This document shows, one piece after another, positions 10,386 through 18,588 of a stretch of 64,000 nt of DNA. Source of the DNA: Notoacmeibacter sp. (lineage in GTDB: Bacteria; Pseudomonadota; Alphaproteobacteria; Rhizobiales; Rhizobiaceae); assembly GCA_019912385.1 (NCBI GenBank), contig JAIOIW010000031.1, positions 62,001-126,000 of the forward strand. The letters are read 5' to 3'. The position numbers were made by a program, and so were the translations under genes. The number at the start of each line of letters is the position of its first letter. The first letter of the stretch is position 1. Under the pieces are notes generated by a model. The model saw only the letters and a program-made list of their open reading frames with translations. It searched no databases and had not been told where the DNA came from.

Positions 10386-11375
10386 ATGACACATCCGCTC
10401 AGCCCCATTGACACGATCCTCATTGACCGCTTCCAGCGTGGCTTTCCGCTGGTGCGGGCGCCGTTCGCGACAGTGGGCGGACTGGTGGGATTGGGCGAGG
10501 CCGAGACCATCTGTCGCTATCGCCACTTCGTCGATGCCGGCGTCATCACCCGCATCGGCGCGGTCGTGGCCCCCAATGTGCTCGGTGCATCGACGCTTGC
10601 CGCGATGAATGTGCCGCCCGGGGACCTTGAACGGGTTGCCGCGATCGTCAGCGCGGATCGCCACGTGAACCACAATTACGAACGTGAGAACGCACTCAAT
10701 CTGTGGTTCGTGGTCACCGCGCCCGGCGAGACCGAGTTACAGGCGACCTTGCGGGACATCTCGCGCGCGACTGGATATGCCGTGCGCGACCTACGCCTGG
10801 AGGAAGCCTTTCATCTCGACCTCGGCTTTCCGCTCGAGGGGGGAACCTTGGAGGACAGGGCGGTTATGCGCCAGCCGCGCCTGGAAGCAGTCGACGAGGG
10901 AGACAGCGCATTGCTGGGCTCCATTGAGGACGGCCTGGCGCTGGTCCCGCGTCCCTATCGGGAGGCGGCCGGCCGCATCGGGCGCCACGAGATCGACGTC
11001 ATAGGCCGCCTTGCCGCGCTGGCCGAGGCCCATGTCATCCGCCGTTTCGGCGTGGTCGTGCGCCATCGCGCTGTCGGGATCTGCGCCAATGCCATGGCTG
11101 TCTGGGACGTGCCCGATGACCGCGCGTCGGCACTCGGGCGGCGGTTCGCGGGAGAGCCCGGCGTCACGCTGTGCTACCGGCGGCGACGCGCCGGCGATTG
11201 GCCGTTCAATCTCTACTGCATGGTGCACGCGCGTTCGCGCGATGACGCCGCGGCGGTCACCGCCCGTCTCGACGCAATCGCGGACGGGTTCGCCAGGGAC
11301 CACACCGTCTTGTTCTCCCGTCGCTGCTTCAAGCAGACGGGCGCCCGGTTTTCCGAAACCAGGAGCGCGGCATGA
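10386..11375 (+). CDS. nirD: NirD-NirL fusion, sirohaem decarboxylase component
   Basis: At 329 residues this is twice the size of NirG or NirH next door. It contains two AsnC/Lrp-like units, each with a degenerate helix-turn-helix followed by a RAM-type half. The first half has the HNYERE-N-LWFV motif (about residues 98-112); the second has YRRRR-GDWPFNLYCMVHAR (about 266-285). NirD, L, G and H together decarboxylate 12,18-didecarboxysirohaem precursors to form haem d1. The fused layout is known from Paracoccus-type clusters. The start lies one base after the nirF stop. Confidence 0.92.
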   Translation: MTHPLSPIDTILIDRFQRGFPLVRAPFATVGGLVGLGEAETICRYRHFVDAGVITRIGAVVAPNVLGASTLAAMNVPPGDLERVAAIVSADRHVNHNYERENALNLWFVVTAPGETELQATLRDISRATGYAVRDLRLEEAFHLDLGFPLEGGTLEDRAVMRQPRLEAVDEGDSALLGSIEDGLALVPRPYREAAGRIGRHEIDVIGRLAALAEAHVIRRFGVVVRHRAVGICANAMAVWDVPDDRASALGRRFAGEPGVTLCYRRRRAGDWPFNLYCMVHARSRDDAAAVTARLDAIADGFARDHTVLFSRRCFKQTGARFSETRSAA

Positions 11376-11827
11376 GCGCCCTGCACGATCCGGTCGACCG
11401 TGACCTGCTCGAACGCCTGCAGGAAGGCATTGCCGTGGCGCACAGGCCCTTTGCGTCGCTCGCCGCGGAGACTGGACTGAGCGAGCAGCAGATCGTGGAT
11501 CGCATCAAGGCGTGGCTGGATGCGGGTCTGCTGTCGCGTTTCGGCCCGATGTTCAATGCCGAGCGCATGGGCGGGGCCTTCTGCCTGTGCGCCATGGCGG
11601 TGCCGGGCGACCGGTTCGACGCGGTCGCCGAAATCGTCAACCGTTTCGACGAAGTGGCGCACAACTACCAGCGTGAACACCGCTACAACATGTGGTTCGT
11701 GCTCGCCTGCGAAACGCCGACGGGCATCTATGAAACCGCGAAGCTGATCGAGAAGGCGACCGGGCTGGAGGTCAACCTGTTTCCCAAGCAGGTGGAATAT
11801 TTCGTCGAGTTCAAGGTACCCGCATGA
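11372..11827 (+). CDS. nirG: sirohaem decarboxylase component NirG
   Basis: An AsnC-like protein of 151 residues with motif HNYQREHRYNMWFVLA near residues 93-108, matching the NirG/NirD half of the decarboxylase. Despite Lrp-like folds these proteins are enzymes rather than regulators. Start and stop overlap both neighbours (ATGA junctions at 11372 and 11824), so it is translated as part of one nir transcript. Confidence 0.92.
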   Translation: MSALHDPVDRDLLERLQEGIAVAHRPFASLAAETGLSEQQIVDRIKAWLDAGLLSRFGPMFNAERMGGAFCLCAMAVPGDRFDAVAEIVNRFDEVAHNYQREHRYNMWFVLACETPTGIYETAKLIEKATGLEVNLFPKQVEYFVEFKVPA

Positions 11828-12330
11828 TGACACCCGACGCGATTGACCGCAAACTGATGCTGGCGCTGCAAGGCGGCCTGCCGCTGGAGGTGGAGCCGTG
11901 GGCCGCGGTCGCGCGTGAGACGGGCCTTGCCGAAGGGGTCGTGATGGCGCGGGTGAACCGGCTGCTGGAAAACAGGGCGATCCGCCGCATCGCCGCGGTG
12001 CCCAATCACTACAGGCTCGGCATGACCGCCAACGGCATGACGGTCTGGGACGTCGACGACGAGCTGATCGACCGGCTCGGCGCCGCTGTGGGCGCGCTTT
12101 CCTTCGTTTCTCATTGTTACCGCCGTCCGCGCAAGCTGCCCGACTGGCCCTACAACCTGTTCGCCATGGTTCACGGCCGCGACCGCGGCGAAGTGGAGAC
12201 AAAGCGCGGCGTGATTGCCGAACTCCTCGGCCAATCCTGCCGCGCCAACGACATCCTCTATTCGACGCGCATCCTGAAAAAGACCGGCATGCGCATCGGG
12301 AACAAGGGAGTTCCGCCATGTTCCGGCTGA
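11824..12330 (+). CDS. nirH: sirohaem decarboxylase component NirH
   Basis: 168 residues, AsnC-like, with [21 protein letters not shown] near residues 98-118, the NirH/NirL half-type. It would pair with NirG in the haem d1 decarboxylase. The start overlaps the nirG stop, and the end overlaps the start of nirJ by 13 bases. Confidence 0.92.
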   Translation: [168 protein letters not shown]

Positions 12331-13529
12331 CCCACTATCTCAATGAAATCCGCCATCCGAGCGATCCCGGCGTGCATCGCACGCCGCCCGGCCCTGTCGT
12401 CATCTGGAACCTGATCCGCCGCTGCAATCTTCTTTGCAGGCATTGTTACTCGATTTCCGGCGACGTCGATTTCCCGGGTGAACTGACGACCGCCCAGGTC
12501 TTTTCGGTCATGGGCGAGTTGAAGGCGTTTCGCGTTCCGGTGCTGATCCTGTCCGGCGGCGAACCGCTTCTGCGACCAGATATCTACGAGATCTCCAAGC
12601 GCGCCAAGGACATGGGTTTCTATGTCGGGCTGTCGACAAACGGCGCTCTGATCGATGACAGCCATGCCGCGCGCATTCGCGAGGTGGGATACGATTATGT
12701 CGGCATTTCACTCGACGGTATCGGCGAGGTACACGACCGGTTCCGCGGCAAGGCGGGCGCATTCGACGCCTCGCTTGCTGCCGTGCGGCGGCTCAAGGCG
12801 ATCGGCGTCAAGATCGGCCTGCGGTTCACCATGACCATGGAGAACGCGACCAACCTGGAGCCGCTTCTCGATCTCGCGGCAAGCGAAGATGTCGACAAGA
12901 TCTACCTGTCCCATCTCGTCTATGCCGGGCGCGGCAACAAGAACCGCGGCACGGACGCCGAGTGGCAGATCACGCGCAATGCCATGGACCTGCTGATCGA
13001 GCGGGCCTGGGCCGATATCGAAGCGGGAACGGGGCGCGAATACGTGACCGGCAACAACGACGCCGATGGCGTATACCTGCTGAAATGGGCCCGCGAAAAC
13101 CACCCCGGCAAGGCCGACCACTTGGAATTGCTGCTCAAGCGCTGGGGCGGAAACGCCTCCGGCCTCAACATCGCCAATATCGACAATCTCGGCAATGTCC
13201 ATCCCGATACGTTCTGGTGGCACTACACGCTAGGCAATGTGCTCGAGCGGCCGTTCCCGGAGATCTGGAGCGACGTGTCCGATCCGGTGATGGCGGGGTT
13301 GAAGCAGCGTCCGCGTCCGGTCAAGGGCCGCTGCGGCCAATGTGCCCATCTCGACATCTGCGGCGGCAACACGCGCGTGCGGGCCCTGCAACTGACCGGC
13401 GATCCGTGGGCCGAGGACCCGGCCTGCTACCTGACAGATGAAGAGATCGGCATCGAGCAGGGCGCCGACCGGTTGGTCGTGCGACCGTTTCGGGGAGCGC
13501 GCCATGAAGCGCCGCATCAATACCGCTAA
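12318..13529 (+). CDS. nirJ: haem d1 biosynthesis radical SAM protein NirJ
   Basis: This 403-residue radical SAM enzyme has the CNLLCRHCY cluster motif near residues 36-44, SGGEPLLRPD near 79 and a C-terminal SPASM-like cysteine set (CGQCAHLDICGGN near 336-348, plus ACY near 369). NirJ removes two propionate side chains to build the oxo groups of haem d1. The ATG at 12318 has GGGAG seven bases upstream and overlaps nirH, which fixes the start. An earlier in-frame start has no conserved sequence. Confidence 0.96.
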   Translation: MFRLTHYLNEIRHPSDPGVHRTPPGPVVIWNLIRRCNLLCRHCYSISGDVDFPGELTTAQVFSVMGELKAFRVPVLILSGGEPLLRPDIYEISKRAKDMGFYVGLSTNGALIDDSHAARIREVGYDYVGISLDGIGEVHDRFRGKAGAFDASLAAVRRLKAIGVKIGLRFTMTMENATNLEPLLDLAASEDVDKIYLSHLVYAGRGNKNRGTDAEWQITRNAMDLLIERAWADIEAGTGREYVTGNNDADGVYLLKWARENHPGKADHLELLLKRWGGNASGLNIANIDNLGNVHPDTFWWHYTLGNVLERPFPEIWSDVSDPVMAGLKQRPRPVKGRCGQCAHLDICGGNTRVRALQLTGDPWAEDPACYLTDEEIGIEQGADRLVVRPFRGARHEAPHQYR

Positions 13530-15066
13530 AGCGATTCTTGTCCTGTCGCTGGCCGCGCTGCCGGGCACCGTCAGGGCCGGGCCGGTGGAGATATACGCCG
13601 AGAAGTGCGCGGCCTGCCATGGCGAAGCGCGGCTAGGTGGCACCGGGCCGGCGCTGATACCCGAAAGCCTCGGGCGGACGAAGACGGAGGCGATCGCCGG
13701 CACGATCGCCAACGGACGGATACAGACCCAGATGCCCGCTTTTGGCGAGGAACTGACGGCAGACGAAGTCGCTGCGCTGGCCGAGTATGTCCGCACGCCG
13801 CTCGGCTATGATCCGGTATGGGGCGAGGCGAAAATAGCTGCCAGTCGTGAAGCGAACGCGGATTACGACCCGGCCGGCAGCCCGCGGTTCGCAGCCGACC
13901 CGATGAACCTGTTCGTGGTCGTCGAGACGGGCGATCATCACGCCACGCTGCTCGATGGGGACAAGCTGGAACCGATCACGCGCTTTGAAACGCGATACGC
14001 GCTGCATGGCGGGCCGAAATTCTCGCCCGATGGCCGCTTCGTCTATTTCATGTCGCGCGACGGCTGGGTGACGAAATACGATATCTGGTCGCTGCAGAAG
14101 GTCGTCGAGGTGCGCGCCGGCATCAATAGCCGCAACATCGCGCTTTCGAAGGATGGCAGGCATGTCGCTGTTGCCAATTACCTGCCGCACAGCCTCGTCA
14201 TCCTGTCGGCCGACGATCTCGCGCCGGAAAGGATCTTCGAAGCCACCGACAAGGACGGCAAGTCCTCGCGCGTCTCTGCCGTCTACCAGGCGCGTCCGCG
14301 TGACAGTTTCGTGGTGGCGCTGAAGGACGTGCCGGAACTGTGGGAGATCGCCACCGATCCGAATGCGCCGCCGGTTTATGAGGGCAAGGTGCACTCCTAC
14401 GAGAAGGGCATGGTGGAAGCGCTGCCGTCATCGGAGGGTCTGTTCGCCTTGCGCCGCATCGTGCTGTCCGAGCCACTCGACGATTTCTTCTTTTCGCCCG
14501 ACTACCGCAGCCTCGTCGGTTCCTCCCGCAATGGCGGAGAGGGCGTGGTGGTCAACATGACGGTTGGGCGCGAGATTGCGCGCATACCGCTGCCGGGGCT
14601 GCCGCATCTGGGTTCGGGTATCAGCTGGGAATGGCAGGGGCGCCGCGTCATGGCGACACCGCATCTCAAGGAGGCGAAGGTCTCGATCATCGATATGGAC
14701 AACTGGACCGTTGTGAAGACGCTCGATACGCTTGGCCCCGGCTTCTTCATGCGCAGCCACGATGGATCGCGCTATGCGTGGACCGACGTCTTCTTCGGCC
14801 CGAACCGCGACGCGATGCACGTGATCGACAAGGAAACGCTCGAAATCGTGAAGACAATCCGGCCGGAACCTGGAAAGACCGCCGCCCATGTCGAATTCGA
14901 CAAGACGGGCGCCCATGCCCTGGTGTCGATCTGGGAGGATGACGGTGCGGTCGTCGTCTATGACGCGAACACGCTTGAAGAGGTGAAGCGACTGCCGATG
15001 CGCAAGCCGTCCGGCAAATATAATGTCTGGAACAAGATCACCTTCGAGGACGGCACCAGCCACTGA
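13504..15066 (+). CDS. nirN: c-type cytochrome / dihydro-haem d1 dehydrogenase NirN
   Basis: A 520-residue NirS homologue with signal peptide ending TVRAG, one haem c motif CAACH near residue 35 and a d1-type propeller. NirN oxidises dihydro-haem d1 to haem d1 and hands it to NirS in the periplasm. It ends with KPSGKYNVWNKI, close to the NirS C-terminal motif. The gene overlaps the end of nirJ by 26 bases and closes the nirS operon. The convergent nirX gene ends 22 bases further on. Confidence 0.95.
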   Translation: MKRRINTAKAILVLSLAALPGTVRAGPVEIYAEKCAACHGEARLGGTGPALIPESLGRTKTEAIAGTIANGRIQTQMPAFGEELTADEVAALAEYVRTPLGYDPVWGEAKIAASREANADYDPAGSPRFAADPMNLFVVVETGDHHATLLDGDKLEPITRFETRYALHGGPKFSPDGRFVYFMSRDGWVTKYDIWSLQKVVEVRAGINSRNIALSKDGRHVAVANYLPHSLVILSADDLAPERIFEATDKDGKSSRVSAVYQARPRDSFVVALKDVPELWEIATDPNAPPVYEGKVHSYEKGMVEALPSSEGLFALRRIVLSEPLDDFFFSPDYRSLVGSSRNGGEGVVVNMTVGREIARIPLPGLPHLGSGISWEWQGRRVMATPHLKEAKVSIIDMDNWTVVKTLDTLGPGFFMRSHDGSRYAWTDVFFGPNRDAMHVIDKETLEIVKTIRPEPGKTAAHVEFDKTGAHALVSIWEDDGAVVVYDANTLEEVKRLPMRKPSGKYNVWNKITFEDGTSH

Positions 15067-15088
15067 AGCGGGAGGGTGCGATTTGGCC

Positions 15089-16051
15089 CTAAAGCGCGAT
15101 GCGGATCACCCGTCCGTCATCGCCGACCAGCAGCGCGCCGTAGGCGGGCCAGGCGGCAAGCGTGGTTCGGACCTGCATTTCCTCCATGATGGAAAACGCC
15201 GTGGAGAAGGCGTCGGCGAAGGCGGCAAGCGGCCCGCGCACGCTTGCCCGCCTCCAGCGCGCTGCTGGCCGGAGCGTCTTCGGGTCGATCATTTGCGGCA
15301 CCGTGCCGGCGGCATCAAGCGTGGTACCGTATGGCGCGGAGGTGGCGATCGACGCGTTTTCGAGAGGCAGTTCCATATCCCAGGCGCCGCCCGCGGCGTC
15401 GCCGATGCCGAGATTCCACGGCCGGTTATCCGGATGGCGCCCCAATGCGCGGTATTCACCGAGATTGACCAGGATGTCGGTCAGTCCGTGTGCACGGAAC
15501 AGGTCGGCGACGCGGTCTGTGATGTAGCCCTGGGCGATGCCGTTCAAGGTCATGGCCATGCCGGGACGCAGAAAGCGGATGGCGTGCGCCTCAAGCCGGA
15601 CGTGATCCATCCCGACCGGATGGGCTGTATCCGGCGTTCCGGCGGACCCGCCGTTCGCGTTGCGAGCCGCTGCCTGCCAAAGCGGCTGGACCGTGGGGTC
15701 GAACATGCCGTCCGTCGCGTCGTGCATCTGGCGGCACAGGCGAAGCAGGTCGACCATTTCCGTCGGGGCCGGGTCGAGTTTACCTGCTTCGTTGAGGCGG
15801 ACGAGAGCGCTTTGTGCACGATACAGGCTGAGCAGGTTTTCCAGGCGGTCGATTTCGGCGCGGGCGGACGCCATGATCGCTTCGGCCTCTGGTCGGCTGG
15901 CGGCGGCAAGCGTGATCGAGGCCTCCGCGCCAAGCGCACTGCCCGTCCAGCGACAGAGAGGCAGGGTGGCCGCTGCCGCGCCCGCTCCCGACAGGACTCC
16001 GGGAAGGGCTGCCAGTATGGTGAGCGCGCGCCGCCTCGTGACCGTTTCCAT
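15089..16051 (-). CDS. nirX: FAD:protein FMN transferase (ApbE family), NirX/NosX type
   Basis: 320 residues. The start carries a Tat-like signal (TRRRALTILAALPG with following AGAAAA), so it acts in the periplasm. ApbE motifs include MDHVRLEAHAIRF, GIAQGYITDRVADLF near residue 168 and the C-terminal region with FADAFSTAF. The enzyme attaches FMN covalently to a threonine, and the likely target is the SGAT motif of NirI in this window. ATG 16051 was chosen because GGAGGG lies six bases upstream; ATGs at 16057 and 16084 are in frame. A Dnr-like box at 16110-16123 precedes it. Confidence 0.9.
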   Translation of the reverse strand: METVTRRRALTILAALPGVLSGAGAAAATLPLCRWTGSALGAEASITLAAASRPEAEAIMASARAEIDRLENLLSLYRAQSALVRLNEAGKLDPAPTEMVDLLRLCRQMHDATDGMFDPTVQPLWQAAARNANGGSAGTPDTAHPVGMDHVRLEAHAIRFLRPGMAMTLNGIAQGYITDRVADLFRAHGLTDILVNLGEYRALGRHPDNRPWNLGIGDAAGGAWDMELPLENASIATSAPYGTTLDAAGTVPQMIDPKTLRPAARWRRASVRGPLAAFADAFSTAFSIMEEMQVRTTLAAWPAYGALLVGDDGRVIRIAL

Positions 16052-16109
16052 TTGCATCCCTCCGCCCGGAACCTCTTTCGTCATGATGACGAGAACAGCA
16101 GATGCGTCC

Positions 16110-16123
16110 TTGATCTTCGTTAA
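16110..16123. promoter_or_regulatory. Fnr/Dnr-like box upstream of nirX
   Basis: On the minus strand the site reads TTAACGAAGATCAA, a near match to the Fnr-family pattern and close to NNR sites that use a TTAAC half. Its centre predicts a class II start near 16075, about 24 bases before the nirX ATG. It overlaps the stop codon of the small ORF upstream. Confidence 0.6.
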
Positions 16124-16350
16124 GCGGCGGCGCCGCCGGCACGCCTTTGGGCCCTGGCGCGTTTCAGCGATTGCGCGCACACGCTTAATGCCGTTTCGGT
16201 ATCGATACCCGGCGTGGCAACCGCTAGCGCACAGGCACGGATGTCGGGATCGTTCTCGAGCCGTTCGATGATCTGCTCCGGCGACAGATCCATGAGAAGC
16301 GGACACAGTGCCGGGTCGAACCGTCCGCTTTCGACCATTGCCCTGCACAT
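16120..16350 (-). CDS. small cysteine-containing protein of unknown function
   Basis: A 76-residue frame starting at ATG 16350, with GGAGAA about seven bases upstream. I do not recognise the family. Visible features are four cysteines (residues 2, 16, 40 and 58), a helical middle (LSPEQIIERLENDPDIRAC) and a basic, arginine-rich tail. No signal peptide is seen. It lies between two Fnr-like boxes and in the same direction as nirX, so it is probably made under denitrifying conditions. An upstream extension to 16419 is open but has no better start. Confidence 0.55.
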   Translation of the reverse strand: MCRAMVESGRFDPALCPLLMDLSPEQIIERLENDPDIRACALAVATPGIDTETALSVCAQSLKRARAQRRAGGAAA

Positions 16351-16412
16351 TGCCGTTCTCCGCGTTTTGTAACCATTTTGGCGCTTTTTGCCCGATTCCG
16401 CAACGCGACCCA

Positions 16413-16426
16413 ATGACATGGATCAA
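16413..16426. promoter_or_regulatory. degenerate Fnr/Dnr-like box upstream of the small ORF
   Basis: Read on the minus strand the site is TTGATCCATGTCAT, one base from the TTGAY-N4-RTCAA pattern. Its centre (16419.5) predicts a start near 16378, about 28 bases before the ATG at 16350, the same geometry as at nirX. Two such sites in this orientation within 310 bases support the assignment, but each alone is weak. Confidence 0.45.
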
Positions 16427-16446
16427 TGGCGGGCCGTTGAGTGGTT

Positions 16447-17151
16447 TCAGATGGTCATTTCCATCCGGTATCCCGGCGCGTAGACAAGCCGCACGTGGGT
16501 GATCGGATCAAAAGCATGCCAGGTCAAACGCTCGACGATGAAGAGGGCGGCATTTTCAGGGGTATTGAGAAGTCTGGCCTCAATGGTGCTTGCATTCGCC
16601 GCCGAAAGCGTGACGTCGCCGCGCGTGAACGGCGCGTTCTGCACCAGCCATTCATTGGCGCTTACGGCGGAGAAATCCGCGTCGAGCGCGCCGGGCACAA
16701 CTGCTGTATGGATCCAGCGGTCCTCGTAGAGATGCGGCTTACCATCGGCAAAGTGGCGGGCACGCACGTGAAGAAGCCGAACGTCGGCGGCCAGCCCCAT
16801 GCGCGCGGCCACGATCTGCGACGGGTGGGCGAACTGACGTTCGATGAGCTCGTAGCGCCAGGCCATGCCGCGGCTTTCAACGTCGATGCGGGTGATGGGG
16901 ATTTCCAGAGTGGCGCGGCGCACCGGGTTGAGTGCGACGCGCGTGCCGGCCTTGCGTCGGCGCTCGATGAAGCCGGCCTGTGCGATCTCGCGCATGGCGC
17001 GATTGACCGTGGCCCGCGCACAGCCGAATTCTGCGGCAAGGTCGACTTCGTGCGGCACCGGATCTCCCGGCTGCCAGACCCGTTCAGCGATACGGCGCAT
17101 GAGTTCGGCGTGGATTGCCTGCCAGGAATTGGCATCGGCAGGTGCGGTCAA
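16447..17151 (-). CDS. hutC: histidine utilization repressor, GntR/HutC family
   Basis: 234 residues. An N-terminal winged helix (about 10-75, with PHEVDLAAEFGCARATVNRAMREI) is joined to a UTRA ligand domain ending in RLVYAPGYRME. HutC represses hut genes and is released by urocanate. Its ATG overlaps the hutF stop (ATGA), so it is co-transcribed with hutF and should control its own level through the site at 18537-18550. Confidence 0.95.
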   Translation of the reverse strand: MTAPADANSWQAIHAELMRRIAERVWQPGDPVPHEVDLAAEFGCARATVNRAMREIAQAGFIERRRKAGTRVALNPVRRATLEIPITRIDVESRGMAWRYELIERQFAHPSQIVAARMGLAADVRLLHVRARHFADGKPHLYEDRWIHTAVVPGALDADFSAVSANEWLVQNAPFTRGDVTLSAANASTIEARLLNTPENAALFIVERLTWHAFDPITHVRLVYAPGYRMEMTI

Positions 17152-18518
17152 AGGTCATTCCCCAGTTTGCGGACTGTCGCGCGATAGCGCTCGGTGATCG
17201 CGTCGTGGTGCCGGTGCGCGCCGCCCGAAACGACATGGCGACCGGCCGACCAGACGTCAGTGACAATACGGTCGCCACCGGCGAAAACAAGGCAGTCGAG
17301 TATCGTATCGCCCCGTTTTCCCTCGATTGCGATGGCGTTTTTGTCAAGTGCAACAAGGTCGGCGAGACGCCCGGCTTCGATGGCGCCGGCGTCGCGCCCA
17401 GCAGCCTGGCCGCCGCCGCGCGCTGCGCCTTCGAACAGGGTCCGCCCGGCAGATCGTTCCGGCGAGGCGAGAACGGCGCGCGCGCGTTCGCGCAGGCGCT
17501 GCGAATATTCCAGCGTGCGGAGTTCTTCGCCAAGAGCGATGCGGATGTTGGAATCCGAACCGATCCCGAACCGCCCACCGGATTCGAGGAAGGCGCGGCC
17601 GTCGAATATGCCGTCACCGAGACTGGATTCGGTGATCGGGCAAAGACCGGCGACAGCGCCTGACGCGGCCAGTGCCCGCGTCTCTCCCGAGCGCATGTGC
17701 GTGCAGTGTATCAGGCACCAGCGTTCGTCGACGTCATGGTTGTCGAAAAGCCACTCGACCGGCCGCATGCCCCACGTGGCTTCCACCTCCTCCACTTCGC
17801 CGGTCTGTTCGGCGATATGCATGTGGAGCGGGGCATCGGGTATCAGGGCGATGGCCGCCGCCAGTCCCCGATGGCTGACCGCGCGCAAGGAGTGGGGCGC
17901 CACGCCGAGGACGGCATCGTCGCCAAGCGCGGCGACCGAAGGCCGAGTCGCGTCGAGAAGGGCGGTAAATCCGTCGACGTCGCAGCCGAAACGGATCTGG
18001 CCGGGCCCGAGCGGTCTGCCGTCGCAGCCGCCCTGTTCGTATAGTACGGGCAGCAGGGTGAGCCCGATCCCGGTCAGCCGCGCCGCCGCGGCGATGCGTT
18101 CGGCCATCTCCGCCGGGTTGTCATAGGGCCGTCCGTCGGCCTGGTGGTGCAGGTAGTGGAATTCGGCCACCGCGGCATAGCCGGCTTCCAGCATTTCCAT
18201 CTGCACGAAAGCGGCGATCGCCTCGACGTCGTCGGGCGTCAGCCGTTCCAGGAAACGGTACATCAAGGCCCGCCAGGTCCAGAAGCTGTCGCGCGGGTCG
18301 GGACCGCGCCTTTCCGTCAACCCGGCCATTGCGCGCTGGAAGGCATGGCTGTGCAGGTTGGCCGGTGCGGGTAGCAGGACGCCGACGCGTGCTCCTTGCG
18401 GCTGCGTATCCGGTTCGACCGCAATGATGCGCCCATCCGCGCCGATTTCGACCCGGACCCCGCTCCGCCAGCCTTGCGCCGTCAGCGCCTGTCCGGCCCA
18501 AAAGGTTTTGTGTTCCAT
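17148..18518 (-). CDS. hutF: formimidoylglutamate deiminase
   Basis: 456 residues of the amidohydrolase superfamily. The metal site begins with LHSHAFQRAM near residue 55, followed by HMHIAEQ, IHCTHM and GIGSDSN, as in HutF. The enzyme converts N-formimidoyl-L-glutamate to N-formyl-L-glutamate and ammonia, the branch that continues with HutG. The start ATG 18518 has GGAG ten bases upstream; a longer open frame would cross the operator. It diverges from hutI. Confidence 0.95.
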   Translation of the reverse strand: MEHKTFWAGQALTAQGWRSGVRVEIGADGRIIAVEPDTQPQGARVGVLLPAPANLHSHAFQRAMAGLTERRGPDPRDSFWTWRALMYRFLERLTPDDVEAIAAFVQMEMLEAGYAAVAEFHYLHHQADGRPYDNPAEMAERIAAAARLTGIGLTLLPVLYEQGGCDGRPLGPGQIRFGCDVDGFTALLDATRPSVAALGDDAVLGVAPHSLRAVSHRGLAAAIALIPDAPLHMHIAEQTGEVEEVEATWGMRPVEWLFDNHDVDERWCLIHCTHMRSGETRALAASGAVAGLCPITESSLGDGIFDGRAFLESGGRFGIGSDSNIRIALGEELRTLEYSQRLRERARAVLASPERSAGRTLFEGAARGGGQAAGRDAGAIEAGRLADLVALDKNAIAIEGKRGDTILDCLVFAGGDRIVTDVWSAGRHVVSGGAHRHHDAITERYRATVRKLGNDL

Positions 18519-18536
18519 GGCCGCTTGACTCCATAA

Positions 18537-18550
18537 TATGTGCAGACATA
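18537..18550. promoter_or_regulatory. HutC-type operator between hutF and hutI
   Basis: TATGTGCAGACATA is an inverted repeat with half-sites TATGT/ACATA separated by four bases, the style of GntR/HutC operators. It is the only clear symmetrical site in the 70-base gap between the divergent hut arms, so one operator could repress both. Confidence 0.65.
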
Positions 18551-18588
18551 ATAACGCAAGTCCTGCTTTCTTCAAGGGTCGTCACGAC

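Noticed and set aside
13504-15066. Second nirS copy
   Set aside because: The protein has one haem c motif and a d1-like propeller but diverges from NirS in the histidine segments and lies at the nirN position of the operon.
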